From an uncultured bacterium (GTDB lineage Bacteria; Bacteroidota; Bacteroidia; Bacteroidales; CAIXTV01), in NCBI GenBank assembly GCA_903922465.1, contig CAIXTV010000215.1, positions 1 to 52,232 of the forward strand: a stretch of 52,232 nt of DNA, read 5' to 3'. Positions within the stretch are counted from its first letter, which is position 1. Each line of letters opens with the position of its first letter. Below the pieces are notes generated by a model. That model saw nothing but the letters and a program-made list of their open reading frames with translations. It was not told where the DNA came from and made no database searches. Shown in pieces: positions 26,059-34,807 of this stretch. The translations under genes and the position numbers were made by a program.

Positions 26059-26496
26059 ATGGAATCAAAAAGATTGTATCGCGACACTGACCATCAAATA
26101 ATAGGAGGTGTTGCATCCGGAATTGCAGAGTACTTTGTAATTGACCCTGTTGCCATCCGAATTGCCTTTGTTTTATTAGGCATGTTTGGAGGAGGCGGTG
26201 TGCTGATTTATCTTGTCTGTTGGATTGCTATTCCATCAAAAAGAAAATCAGCTGAAACTTATTCTTCACCAGGATTTATTCCTAAGGAAAATGAAAATCC
26301 TGAACCTGTTGCCAAACCATCAAAGCAAATCGATAGAAATGCTTCTCTAATTGGGGGTTTGGTGCTCATTATCGTTGGGGGATTGTTTTTAGCCGAACGA
26401 ATTGTGCCTGACATCCATTTCAGGGATTTTTGGCCGGTAATTTTTATCCTCATTGGGGGTGGTTTGTTATATAGAAGTTTTATCAACAAAAAATAA
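26059..26496 (+). CDS. PspC-domain membrane protein with a LiaF-type helix pair
   Basis: 145 aa. Residues 1-~60 form a PspC domain (RLYRDTDHQIIGGVASGIAEYF, shown in part: IIGGVASGIAEYF; then DPVAIRIAF and YLVCWIAIP). A linker follows, then a LiaF/DUF5668-type transmembrane pair (ASLIGGLVLIIVGGLFL, then FWPVIFILIGGGLLY). PspC proteins sit in the inner membrane and take part in envelope-stress signalling. It is followed after 5 bp by a LiaF-like gene, so the two form an operon. Confidence 0.88.
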   Translation: MESKRLYRDTDHQIIGGVASGIAEYFVIDPVAIRIAFVLLGMFGGGGVLIYLVCWIAIPSKRKSAETYSSPGFIPKENENPEPVAKPSKQIDRNASLIGGLVLIIVGGLFLAERIVPDIHFRDFWPVIFILIGGGLLYRSFINKK

Positions 26497-26501
26497 TCGT
26501 C

Positions 26502-27407
26502 ATGGAACTTAATTTTAAAAAAATATTCTGGGGAATATTATTAGTACTTATCGGCATTCTTTGGATGCTTAAAAATACGGGTATGATTTATTTTTCATGG
26601 CATGCCATGTTGAGTTTATGGCCTCTTATTTTAATCTTTTGGGGGATTTCAGTGTTACCCATTAAAAGCATTTTTAAAGTTGCTTTGTTATTGTTAAGTA
26701 TTGGGATAGGCGTTTTTTCCCTGTATCAAAATAATGATGATGATGATAGTTGCTGTTATTTTAGCTGGGGAAAGGAATCGAAAAACATCGAAATACAACA
26801 GTATAAATTAAAGTATGATACCACTATTCAAAAGGGTGTTTTGAACTTTGATGCTGCTGCAGGTTCATTTATCATTAAAGACAGTACTGCTGAATTAATT
26901 GACTTTAATGCCAATACCCGTAAGGATTATTATGAAATGACTTCTACCATTGAAGGAAATACTGCCAATATATCTTTTCAGCCAAAGAAAACCCACAAAC
27001 ATTGGGATATTGAAGGTAATAAGGTGAATTTGCAACTTAATACGAATCCGGTGTGGGATGCACATTTTGATATTGGTGCTGCCGACATTGATTTTGACTT
27101 CAGTAAGTTCAAAATGAGTCAGGTGAATATTGATGCAGGGGCTTCTTCGATAAAAATGAAGTTTGGTGAGTTGTATTCATATACCAAAGTGTCTGTAGAT
27201 GCAGGGGCTTCTTCCATCAAAATTGAAATCCCTAAAGCTTCGGGTTGTGAAATTAAAAGCGATAATTTCTTATCCGATAAAAACTTTGCAGGGTTTAGCA
27301 AAATGGACGACAATACTTATCGAACTCCAGGCTTCGAAAATGCAGCAAATAAATTATTGATTGAAATTGATGCAGGCGTTTCAAGTATCAATGTGATACA
27401 GTATTGA
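26502..27407 (+). CDS. LiaF-type transmembrane protein with a toast-rack beta domain
   Basis: 301 aa. The N-terminus has four hydrophobic segments (IFWGILLVLIGILWML, WPLILIFWGISVL, VALLLLSIGIGVF). An acidic spacer DDDD follows, then a C-terminal all-beta domain. This carries the near-repeat VNIDAGASSIK, VSVDAGASSIK and IEIDAGVSSIN, the solenoid-like pattern of the DUF2154/toast-rack group seen in LiaF and related proteins. The pair with the upstream PspC-domain gene suggests a joint role in sensing cell-envelope stress. The signal and output are unknown. Confidence 0.85.
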   Translation: MELNFKKIFWGILLVLIGILWMLKNTGMIYFSWHAMLSLWPLILIFWGISVLPIKSIFKVALLLLSIGIGVFSLYQNNDDDDSCCYFSWGKESKNIEIQQYKLKYDTTIQKGVLNFDAAAGSFIIKDSTAELIDFNANTRKDYYEMTSTIEGNTANISFQPKKTHKHWDIEGNKVNLQLNTNPVWDAHFDIGAADIDFDFSKFKMSQVNIDAGASSIKMKFGELYSYTKVSVDAGASSIKIEIPKASGCEIKSDNFLSDKNFAGFSKMDDNTYRTPGFENAANKLLIEIDAGVSSINVIQY

Positions 27408-27535
27408 TTTTCTTCAGTATCTGAACAAAAACAGCAAGAAAGCCGGCAGTTTTCAATCCTCAATTAGCAAGAGCAAGTTTAAAGGGTTTGTATTATTGCC
27501 GGGTATTTTGATATATAATTGGCAATCAACAAATA

Positions 27536-28642
27536 TCAGACCCTAACAGCTTCGATAATGCTAAAAGGAGCAAGGGTGCGTATGACACGTTCGAGTTTGA
27601 ATCCATTTTTACTTAACAGCTGAGCATATTCATCGCGAGTACGTTCGATGCCTCCCGAGGTTGCAATCAGCATTTGAATGTCCAATACTTTGCCAAAGCT
27701 GGGTTTATTATCCGATTCGAAAATATATTCAATTAAAATGATTTTCCCTGAAGGATTCATTGCTTTATGAATGTTATTCAGAATGATGGCTGAATCGTCA
27801 TCGCCCCAATCGTGCAATATGTTTTTCATAATATATAAATCGGCATTCGCAGGCACGGCTTCGAAAAAGCTTCCGCTTTCAATTTGAATGAGCTCTTTAC
27901 GTTCGAGCAAATGGGGCAGGGTGCTATCGATATCAATCACATGAGGCTGGTCGAACAAAATGCCCTTAGTGTTTTTGAATTTGTCGGTAATAGCACACAA
28001 CAGACGTCCTTGCCCGCCGCCAATGTCAACAATGGTGTTGAAATTTGAAAAATTATAAGAACGTGAAATAATAGCAATTGCGATTTTCGAAATATCGGTC
28101 ATGGCTTTGTTGAAACGATCGTTGTTGGCTTCATTTTCCTTTAAATATTCGAATCCTTCCATCCCATATAAAATGCTTGCAGCACTCTTGCCGGTTTTGA
28201 GGCATTGCATCATTTGGTTATATTGGTCCCAATTGTTGGGACTGCAGGTGTAGCGCACAAAATGTTTTGCCGAGTTTTCACCTTCACATAATGTTAGTGA
28301 GAGTTTGGTGTGAGCGAAAACGCGATTTGCTTTTTCTTTAAAAATTCCTTCGGCAGCGAGGGCTCGCATGAGTCGATACAGAGCCTCGGTTTGGCATTCG
28401 GTGAGTTTTGCAAGCTCTTCGATAGGAAGTTCCTTACCTTTCATGAGATCAGCTACGTTCAATTCGGTGATTACTCCGAGGGCCTTACTTATCCAGAAAT
28501 GAGTTGCAATTTCTATCATGGCAAAGTGGGGGAGGGTGAACTTGCGTGAAAGGCGTTTGAGCGCATTTCGAAAGTTATTTGACAATAATCCGAACCAATA
28601 GGGGGGGAGCCAGGTTGAATTTGCGTTTTCGGGTAAACTCAT
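27536..28642 (-). CDS. SAM-dependent O-methyltransferase (plant COMT/ASMT-like)
   Basis: 368 aa. An N-terminal helical dimerisation domain (about 40-120, MIEIATHFWISKALGV; LYRLMRALAAEGIF) is followed by a class I methyltransferase domain. The SAM-binding motif is DIGGGQGRL at 206-214, and the catalytic-base region is NILHDWGDDDS with His277, as in the O-methyltransferase_2 family. The substrate is unknown; members act on small hydroxylated aromatics or secondary metabolites. A 21-bp-period array lies 212 bp upstream. No biosynthetic partners are nearby. Confidence 0.88.
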   Translation of the reverse strand: MSLPENANSTWLPPYWFGLLSNNFRNALKRLSRKFTLPHFAMIEIATHFWISKALGVITELNVADLMKGKELPIEELAKLTECQTEALYRLMRALAAEGIFKEKANRVFAHTKLSLTLCEGENSAKHFVRYTCSPNNWDQYNQMMQCLKTGKSAASILYGMEGFEYLKENEANNDRFNKAMTDISKIAIAIISRSYNFSNFNTIVDIGGGQGRLLCAITDKFKNTKGILFDQPHVIDIDSTLPHLLERKELIQIESGSFFEAVPANADLYIMKNILHDWGDDDSAIILNNIHKAMNPSGKIILIEYIFESDNKPSFGKVLDIQMLIATSGGIERTRDEYAQLLSKNGFKLERVIRTLAPFSIIEAVRV

Positions 28643-29219
28643 GAATATGGAGGTTTGTAATAAGTGGCAAATGAACGAAAAAATAGCATATGAATGTGGA
28701 TAAGCATGATTTGTTTTGCATTTTTAACAGATGTGTTAAGGGTTTTCGGAGATCAATAGCTTTGAAATGAAACATTTTTGTTGGAAATCATATTGAAGAT
28801 TTAATGTGGATGATTTTAGCCGAAAAGCTGAAATGTAGAAATTTCTGTCACTTGCCATAATTCGACCGTCAACAGCCATAGTTTGACCATCAACAGCCAT
28901 AATTTGACCGTCAACAGCCATAGTTTGACCGTCAACAGCCATAGTTTGACCATCAACAGCCATAATTCGACCGTCAACAGCCATAGTTTGACCATCAACA
29001 GCCATAGTTTGACCGTCAACAGCCATAGTTCGATCGTCAACGGTCATAGTTCGATTGTTAACGGTCAAAATTCGACCATCAACAGCTAAACAATATAGCA
29101 AACTAATTCCATAGGCTGATTTCTTAGGCGAAATAGCACAATAGACCCATTTAGAGGCTAAAGTGGAGGTAAACCCAAAGCCTCTAAACAAGATCAAAAC
29201 AAACTGTTGTTCGGATTAC
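28643..29219. other. Intergenic region holding array 2
   Basis: 577 bp between two minus-strand genes. The centre is the 21-bp array. The flanks show no credible gene; open frames across the array on both strands are a by-product of a period divisible by three. Confidence 0.6.
28855..29085. repeat. 21-bp-period array 2 (11 units)
   Basis: Eleven units of exactly 21 bp, each CCATARTTYGACC followed by RTCAACAG. The first eight are almost identical, differing only at three positions; the last three (29023-29085) drift. One plus-strand frame (H-S-L-T-V-N-S) and two minus-strand frames (A-V-D-G-Q-T-M and L-L-T-V-K-L-W) stay open. It lies between the methyltransferase gene and a membrane protein gene. 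Confidence 0.93.
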
Positions 29220-29645
29220 TTACTTTTTGCGGAACCAGTCAACAATATATATCAATCCAAAAATAATCATTGGGAAACCCAATGCAACTGTGTTGGCATC
29301 ACGTCCCATGGGCGTAACAATAAAATGACCCACTGCCCACATTCCTCCCCAGCATAAAATGAGTAGGAGGCCCGAAACCAATTTGTTTTTCCATGTCTGA
29401 AAAACCGCAAAAACAAACACCAAGAATATTAGTTTTATAATGATTTGTTCTAAATCGAAGGGCTTAAAAGGTATTAAATCGCTGATAGGATTTCCATTTT
29501 CTGCCGGAATAAAACTAAACACAAAATACATTGCAAACAAAAACCCATATAGAGTTAATATGATTTGCATGGTTGAAAAGTTTCTCTTCTTTTTGTGCTT
29601 GTGAGTTGTGTGTTTTGATTTGCTTTTCGAAGAATGTTTTTTCAT
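29220..29645 (-). CDS. Small membrane protein with a Lys/His-rich N-terminus
   Basis: 141 aa. Residues 1-22 are almost entirely Lys, His, Ser and Thr (KKHSSKSKSKHTTHKHKKKR), then four hydrophobic segments: MQIILTLYGFLFAMYFVFSF, IIIKLIFLVFVFAVF, LVSGLLLILCWGGMWAV and FPMIIFGLIYIVDWF. The start is probably cytoplasmic by the positive-inside rule. No family is recognised. The His/Lys tail could bind nucleic acid, phosphate or metal, but this is speculation. A minus-strand TACTTTTG box at 29710-29717 may be its promoter. Confidence 0.7.
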   Translation of the reverse strand: MKKHSSKSKSKHTTHKHKKKRNFSTMQIILTLYGFLFAMYFVFSFIPAENGNPISDLIPFKPFDLEQIIIKLIFLVFVFAVFQTWKNKLVSGLLLILCWGGMWAVGHFIVTPMGRDANTVALGFPMIIFGLIYIVDWFRKK

Positions 29646-29709
29646 AATGAGGCTTTTTTGGTTAATATAAAACAGATAAATTAAGTTTTCTAATTACCTA
29701 ACGATAAGC

Positions 29710-29717
29710 CAAAAGTA
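29710..29717 (-). promoter_or_regulatory. -7 element before the Lys/His-rich membrane protein
   Basis: The minus strand reads TACTTTTG, an exact TAnnTTTG match, 65 bp upstream of the ATG. Confidence 0.4.
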
Positions 29718-29929
29718 AAAAATATTTCAATTGAAAATAAAAGGAAATTATTTTTTTTGATAAACATAATAACTCAACTCCTGAAACCTTGATTGCATCA
29801 GGATTTATAAATGTATTTGCTTTACGGTTAATTTTGTTTATTCTCAATTAATAACTGTTTGTCATCGCATTCTTCTTCTGAATCAGTCATAACTTAATGC
29901 TACTGCCAGATGAATTATTTAAGAAAAAA

Positions 29930-30289
29930 TCACGAATTCTTTTTCTTATGGTAGCCCTTTTCATCGAAAGGCTGTAATTCTTCAATTAGCATTTCGAGCA
30001 GTATCTTAACTTCTTTGGCATAATTTATTTCTTTGCCATCAACCTCTTTCACTTCTTCAACAATTTCATAGCTAAAGTTTTCTGCCCCAAATTCTTTCCA
30101 TTCTTTTTGCAAGGCATCGTTGGGGTGATTGCCAAAGTTGAGTTGCAATCGTTGCGAATGCCAGCTAGCCGTCAAATCGAGGCTGCTTCCCATATACACT
30201 TTTCCGTTTAAATGGTTTCTGATTTGAAATACTCCCATCTGATACTTCATTTGTTTGTATTCTTCTTTGAGCTCTTTGCGTGTTTTCAT
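29930..30289 (-). CDS. GIY-YIG nuclease-family protein
   Basis: 119 aa. The GIY-YIG core is recognisable as GVFQIRN followed by KVYMGSS. Downstream HPNDALQKEWKEFG and FSYEIVEEV match the Bacteroidota stand-alone subfamily. The first motif reads GVF rather than GIY, and the usual catalytic Arg helix is replaced by SWHSQRLQL, so activity is uncertain. No signal peptide. It might act in DNA repair or be a remnant of a mobile nuclease; neighbours give no hint. Confidence 0.78.
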   Translation of the reverse strand: MKTRKELKEEYKQMKYQMGVFQIRNHLNGKVYMGSSLDLTASWHSQRLQLNFGNHPNDALQKEWKEFGAENFSYEIVEEVKEVDGKEINYAKEVKILLEMLIEELQPFDEKGYHKKKNS

Positions 30290-30393
30290 AGCTTGCTATT
30301 GGTCTGTAAAGGTAAAATGTATAATCAGATTTAAATCATTGTGTCAGCAAACCGGAGGAATTGTTGCCTATAATGTTTTTACGCTCAAATACA

Positions 30394-31446
30394 TTATAAC
30401 CAATCTACCGATTTTATTATTTCCTCACCTTGAACTGCAACATCAATTATTGCATTCCCAATGCCATCTAACAAAACACAAAGTATTTTGTCGGAATTAT
30501 TCTTTTTATCAGCATTCATCAAATCAAGTAATTCCTGAACATGTTCGCGTGAATATTTATAAATAAAGAAATTCGAGCTTATATATTGTTCAATGTCTTG
30601 CAAATCCTCATCTCTAATCAAATTATGTTTAGCAGAAACTCGGGCTTCGCCAATTATCCCAATTGCAACCGCTTCACCATGCGAAATAGGTTTCTGATCG
30701 TGTTTTAACGAAAGGGCTTCAATAGCATGTCCAAGGGTATGCCCGAAATTTAGTTTTTTTCTTATCCCCTCATCAAGAGGATCTTTTGATATAAATTCAT
30801 TTTTACTGTAAGCCGAAAATGTAACCAAATCGTACCAATCGGTGATGTGCTTTAAAGGGAAACGCAACATTTTTTGCCACATTGTATTATCTGAAATTAG
30901 GGCCATCTTTACGATTTCCGCATAGCCCGAACGGATATGTAAGATAGGAAGGCTACTCAAGAATTCAGTATAAATGAAACAGGCAACAGGCTGATGAAAA
31001 CTTCCAATGAGATTTTTTATTCCAGCATAGTCAAATCCTGTTTTTCCACCAATTGCAGCATCACATTGACTAAGCAAACTTGTGGGTATATTAATATAAG
31101 GTATCCCTCTTTTGTATGTTGACGCAGCGAACCCACCTAAATCGGAGATAACACCTCCTCCAAGATTAATGATAACATCATTTCGGGTAAAGGAGTTTTC
31201 AGTTAGAAAAGACCAAATTTTTTCAACTGATTGAAGGTTTTTATTGCTTTCTCCTGGGTCAATACAAAGAACAAGGGGAGAAGCTAGACGTTCAGTCTCC
31301 TTCAATAATATTGGAAGACAATGCTCTAATGTGTTGGTATCGCATATGATTGCAAATTTTATATTGTTTTCAAACGAGGAAAGTAAGTAGGTGTTCAGAT
31401 GTTTGTCACACTTTTTGCTGATATATTGCCTTAGAATATCTGACAT
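30394..31446 (-). CDS. aroB: 3-dehydroquinate synthase
   Basis: 350 aa, the usual length. The second step of the shikimate pathway: it turns DAHP into 3-dehydroquinate using NAD and a divalent metal. NAD-binding motif NLGGGVISDLGGF at 94-106, then IPTSLLSQCDAAIGGKTG. Metal ligands lie in SGYAEIVKMALI (Glu), FGHTLGHAIE (His) and HGEAVAIG (His). It stands alone, divergent from the proline dehydrogenase gene. A minus-strand TAATTTTG box (31471-31478) lies 25 bp upstream. Confidence 0.95.
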   Translation of the reverse strand: MSDILRQYISKKCDKHLNTYLLSSFENNIKFAIICDTNTLEHCLPILLKETERLASPLVLCIDPGESNKNLQSVEKIWSFLTENSFTRNDVIINLGGGVISDLGGFAASTYKRGIPYINIPTSLLSQCDAAIGGKTGFDYAGIKNLIGSFHQPVACFIYTEFLSSLPILHIRSGYAEIVKMALISDNTMWQKMLRFPLKHITDWYDLVTFSAYSKNEFISKDPLDEGIRKKLNFGHTLGHAIEALSLKHDQKPISHGEAVAIGIIGEARVSAKHNLIRDEDLQDIEQYISSNFFIYKYSREHVQELLDLMNADKKNNSDKILCVLLDGIGNAIIDVAVQGEEIIKSVDWL

Positions 31447-31470
31447 GATTTAGTATTTAGAGCTTTGATG

Positions 31471-31478
31471 CAAAATTA
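31471..31478 (-). promoter_or_regulatory. -7 element of aroB
   Basis: The minus strand reads TAATTTTG, matching TAnnTTTG, 25 bp before the aroB ATG. Confidence 0.5.
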
Positions 31479-31686
31479 GTGATATTTATTTCAGCTTATG
31501 TAAATAATTTTTGATTCTGGAACTTTACACCCAAGATGTTGCAAATTTAGCATCTCACTTGCTGGGATTATATCATAAACTATTAAAACCAAAACTTATT
31601 TATCTCACTTTTGAAACTATTATTCTCTAATTCTCAAATGATTTTAAAATTTGGGGTTAGAAACCCGAAACATAAGTCCAATTCTA

Positions 31687-31715
31687 TTGTTACTTCAAAT
31701 ATTTATGTATTTTTG
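31687..31715 (+). promoter_or_regulatory. Promoter of the proline dehydrogenase gene
   Basis: TTG at 31687-31689, an 18-bp spacer, then TATTTTTG at 31708-31715, fitting the Bacteroidota consensus. The ATG is 18 bp further on. Confidence 0.55.
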
Positions 31716-31733
31716 TAATTACGATATTACCTT

Positions 31734-32903
31734 ATGAAAGTTACCTTTGAGAACACCCAAATAGCCTTTGACGGAAAAAGCGCTAGCGACATATCCCGAA
31801 TGCAGGCATTGTTTAGTATAGTTGCTCGTCCCAGTCTGGTAAAAATCGGAAAAGCTATGCTTAATATCTCTTTATTCTTGCATTTCCCTATTCGATGGAT
31901 ATTAAAGCCAACAATTTTCAAGCAATTCTGTGGTGGCGAAACAATAGATGAATGCGAAGAAGTCATGCTGCAACTTGCTAAAAGCAATATTCAATCGATA
32001 TTGGATTATTCGGCCGAAGGCCTCAATGATGAAGCCCATTTCGATAAGGTAGATAGTGAAATTCTTTCTACTATTGATAAGTCGAAAATACATTCATACA
32101 TCCCCTTTGCAGTTTTTAAACCTAGCGGGATTGCCCGCATCGAACTATTGGAAAAAATAAGTTGTTCCCTTGCACTAAATACTGCCGAAACTCTGGAATA
32201 TGATAAGTTGATAAAAAGAGTGGAAACAATATGTGAATATGCTCAAAGGGCAGATATTCCAGTGATGATAGATGCCGAAGAAAGCTGGATACAAGCTGCA
32301 ATTGATCTTATTGTTGAAAAGATGTCAGAGAAATATAACAAGACCAAAGCTGTTGTATATAATACACTTCAAATGTATCGTACCGATCGCCTTGATTATC
32401 TTAAATCACAGCATGAAATCGCACAGATGAAGGGATATAAATTAGGATTTAAAATTGTAAGGGGTGCCTATATGGAAAAAGAGAGGGAAAGAGCAATTGA
32501 AAAAAGCTACCCTTCGCCGGTTTATCAAACAAAAGAAGGAACTGATAAGGCTTATAACCTTGCTCTTGATTATATTGTTGAGCATAATAATGAAATTGCA
32601 TTATGCGCTGGGACTCATAATGAAGAAAGTTGCTATCACCTTATAAGTTTGATGGAAAAACATGCAATTGCCAATAATGACACTGCAGTGTATTTTGCTC
32701 AACTTTATGGGATGAGCGATCATATCACCTACAATCTTTCGACGGCTAACTACAATGTTGCCAAATATCTCCCTTATGGTTCCCTGAAGTTGGTGTTGCC
32801 CTATCTTATCAGAAGAGCTGAGGAAAATACATCTATAAAAGGTCAAACAGGAAGGGAACTTCAATTGATAATTACTGAAAAAAGCAGAAGAAAAGCCTTG
32901 TAA
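31734..32903 (+). CDS. Proline dehydrogenase (FAD-dependent)
   Basis: 389 aa, a monofunctional enzyme without the aldehyde dehydrogenase half of PutA. It oxidises proline to pyrroline-5-carboxylate and passes electrons to the quinone pool. Beta/alpha-barrel motifs visible: VMIDAEESW, FKIVRGAYMEKERERA (the FAD/proline-site RGAY), GTHNEES, FAQLYGMSDH and VLPYLIRRAEEN, where the paired arginines bind the substrate carboxylate. The start follows a good promoter with a leader of about 11 nt. The P5C dehydrogenase must lie elsewhere. Confidence 0.93.
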   Translation: MKVTFENTQIAFDGKSASDISRMQALFSIVARPSLVKIGKAMLNISLFLHFPIRWILKPTIFKQFCGGETIDECEEVMLQLAKSNIQSILDYSAEGLNDEAHFDKVDSEILSTIDKSKIHSYIPFAVFKPSGIARIELLEKISCSLALNTAETLEYDKLIKRVETICEYAQRADIPVMIDAEESWIQAAIDLIVEKMSEKYNKTKAVVYNTLQMYRTDRLDYLKSQHEIAQMKGYKLGFKIVRGAYMEKERERAIEKSYPSPVYQTKEGTDKAYNLALDYIVEHNNEIALCAGTHNEESCYHLISLMEKHAIANNDTAVYFAQLYGMSDHITYNLSTANYNVAKYLPYGSLKLVLPYLIRRAEENTSIKGQTGRELQLIITEKSRRKAL

Positions 32904-32921
32904 TGTTACAAATGTAAATTA

Positions 32922-33674
32922 TCAGTTCTTTCTTTTTCCGAAATGTAAACTCAAGTATAAAGAAGTGAACAAACGTTGATTGGTGTTGTAAGCCATAATA
33001 GGAATTTCAGTTAAATATCCATCAACAAATCCACCTATTTCGAGAGCCCATATCGTTTGATCGATACCTCCAAACTCAAAATTCAAACCTGCTTTGGCAT
33101 ATACGCCGGGATGAAAGCTGGTCTCCCATATTCCTTTTAAAACTGGGCCGTTGCCGTATATGTTATCCTGCAAATGAACATCAGGATTGTATCTTTCAGT
33201 TTCAATTTTGTAATTTCCCATGTTATCTACCGATTTTATTACATAAATATAATTGGGGATGGTCATCCCTAGTGAAAATCCACCCATTAAGATGTATTTT
33301 ACTTCAACCCCGCCCCAATAAGGTTTTGTGTTCAACAAACGTTGCATTCCTATGCCTCCATGAAGAATGTAAAAACTATTCAGCTTACCGTAGACGTATT
33401 TTCGAGCATTGGTGAATATGGGATTTTGAGTTTTAATTTCTTTAGGATGCTTCATTCCCATAAGTTCTATTTCATACATTTTGTGCCTGAAATAGGTTTT
33501 ATGTGTGCCTCTTCTATAACCAATGCCCCAACTGCTATTGGAATGCAGAAGTATATCCAAAGTCCACTCCTTGCGATACAATATCTTATTCTCTAAATTG
33601 GTTGGCGATTGTGCGCTTGCAACCAATTGAGCTAAAAATAAAACAGAAATCAACAAAGATTTAATCATTTTCAT
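32922..33674 (-). CDS. Secreted or outer-membrane protein of unknown function
   Basis: 250 aa from the ATG at 33674 (MKMIKSLLISVLFLAQ), giving a signal peptide ending VASAQ. A start 22 codons earlier is open but would place the promoter box inside the gene. The mature part has alternating beta-strand pattern, aromatic girdles and a final SLYLSLHFGKRKN, as in small outer-membrane beta barrels. GIGYRRGTHKTYFRHKMYEIE (in part GIGYRRGTHKTYF), GGIGMQRLLN and WALEIGGFVDGYL are notable. It converges on the proline dehydrogenase gene with only 18 bp between the stops. Confidence 0.75.
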   Translation of the reverse strand: MKMIKSLLISVLFLAQLVASAQSPTNLENKILYRKEWTLDILLHSNSSWGIGYRRGTHKTYFRHKMYEIELMGMKHPKEIKTQNPIFTNARKYVYGKLNSFYILHGGIGMQRLLNTKPYWGGVEVKYILMGGFSLGMTIPNYIYVIKSVDNMGNYKIETERYNPDVHLQDNIYGNGPVLKGIWETSFHPGVYAKAGLNFEFGGIDQTIWALEIGGFVDGYLTEIPIMAYNTNQRLFTSLYLSLHFGKRKN

Positions 33675-33692
33675 GTATCTAAAACTAAACCA

Positions 33693-33700
33693 CAAATGTA
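33693..33700 (-). promoter_or_regulatory. -7 element of the secreted protein gene
   Basis: The minus strand reads TACATTTG, with TTTG 17 bp upstream (33718-33721). It lies 19 bp before the ATG at 33674 and decides the start. Confidence 0.5.
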
Positions 33701-33758
33701 CAAAAAAAGCCCATAACCAAAATAAATTGGTCATGGGCAAAACAAAAAAAAATTAAAA

Positions 33759-33890
33759 TTAGTATTTTATTCTTTCAGATTTATATTTATTAGCCTGACT
33801 ATATGCTGGACATTTCTGATGTGCAGCACATGAAGAAACAATTATTGCAACAAATAAAAAGAAAACTATTGTGATTAACGCCTTTTTCAT
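33759..33890 (-). CDS. Tiny lipoprotein (43 aa)
   Basis: MKKALITIVFFLFVAIIVSSC with the lipobox IVSSC and the lipidated Cys at residue 21, then 22 residues: AAHQKCPAYSQANKYKSE and a short basic end. The KCPAYSQ motif parallels ECPRFSQ in the tiny lipoprotein at 20210-20374. A TAATTTTG box on the minus strand (33928-33935) lies about 38 bp upstream, and a secreted-protein gene follows on the same strand. Function is unknown; the inferred location is the envelope. Confidence 0.72.
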   Translation of the reverse strand: MKKALITIVFFLFVAIIVSSCAAHQKCPAYSQANKYKSERIKY

Positions 33891-33927
33891 AATTTTACAG
33901 AGATAAATTCATTTGATAATTAGAACG

Positions 33928-33935
33928 CAAAATTA
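33928..33935 (-). promoter_or_regulatory. -7 element of the 43-aa lipoprotein gene
   Basis: The minus strand reads TAATTTTG, matching TAnnTTTG, 38 bp before the ATG at 33890. It supports transcription of this very short gene. Confidence 0.5.
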
Positions 33936-34009
33936 TAATTATTATTTTGCCTACATTACTATTCTAATCAATTTTATCAACATTTTTTTAAACACAATGT
34001 TCAGTCTAT

Positions 34010-34687
34010 ATGGAAAATATTAATCCCATTATCGAAAACAGTTGGAAAACAGAGCTTCAATCTGAGTTTTCTTCCCCCTACTTTATGACACTAAAGGAAT
34101 TTGTGTTGAGTGAAAAAGCTGCTCATACAATTTTTCCACCCGGAAGTCAGATATTCAATGCGTTCAATTTTACTCCTTTTGATAAAGTAAAAGTAGTTAT
34201 TTTGGGACAAGACCCATATCATGGACCTGGTCAGGCTCATGGGCTATGCTTTTCTGTCCCTGAAGGTATTGCAAAGCCCCCTTCTCTGAAAAATATATTT
34301 AAGGAAATTAATGCCGACCTAGGTTTGCCAGTCCCAACATCAGGAAATCTTACTAATTGGGCAAAGCAAGGAGTTCTATTATTAAATGCAACCCTAACCG
34401 TAAGAGCAGAACAAGCAGGATCACATCAGCGAAAAGGCTGGGAAATCTTTACAGATGCAGTAATAAAAAAACTTTCTGACAAGAAGAGCAATTTGATTTT
34501 TCTGTTGTGGGGAAATTATGCCATTGAAAAGGAAAAGCTTATCGACACTTCAAAGCATTATGTTCTAAAAGCTGTTCATCCGTCTCCTCTTTCTGCTTCA
34601 AGAGGGTGGTTTGGGTGCAAACACTTCTCGAAAACTAATGAGTTTCTGAGAAAACATGGCTTAGATGAAATAAATTGGGGCGAATAA
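34010..34687 (+). CDS. ung: Uracil-DNA glycosylase (family 1)
   Basis: 225 aa, typical length. It removes uracil from DNA as the first step of base excision repair. The water-activating motif GQDPYHG (Asp68) is followed by AHGLCFSVP, and the minor-groove loop [13 protein letters not shown] begins with His190. [10 protein letters not shown] and NLIFLLWG are also conserved. It stands alone, with the tiny lipoprotein gene divergent upstream and a BamA-like gene 120 bp downstream. Confidence 0.96.
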   Translation: MENINPIIENSWKTELQSEFSSPYFMTLKEFVLSEKAAHTIFPPGSQIFNAFNFTPFDKVKVVILGQDPYHGPGQAHGLCFSVPEGIAKPPSLKNIFKEINADLGLPVPTSGNLTNWAKQGVLLLNATLTVRAEQAGSHQRKGWEIFTDAVIKKLSDKKSNLIFLLWGNYAIEKEKLIDTSKHYVLKAVHPSPLSASRGWFGCKHFSKTNEFLRKHGLDEINWGE

Positions 34688-34807
34688 TAGTTATTAATAA
34701 TGTCGCACTTGGATGAAAACTGTAACTAATATAAATTCTCAGGAATAATACCCTTGAAAACAGAAAGCCACAGACCTAGCCTTATGAGGAAAATCACGTT
34801 TAAATAA

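Noticed and set aside
28736-29197. 153-codon minus-strand ORF over array 2 with AVDGQTM heptads
   Set aside because: Two other frames are also open across the array because 21 is divisible by three and the unit lacks stops; no promoter or start context supports translation.
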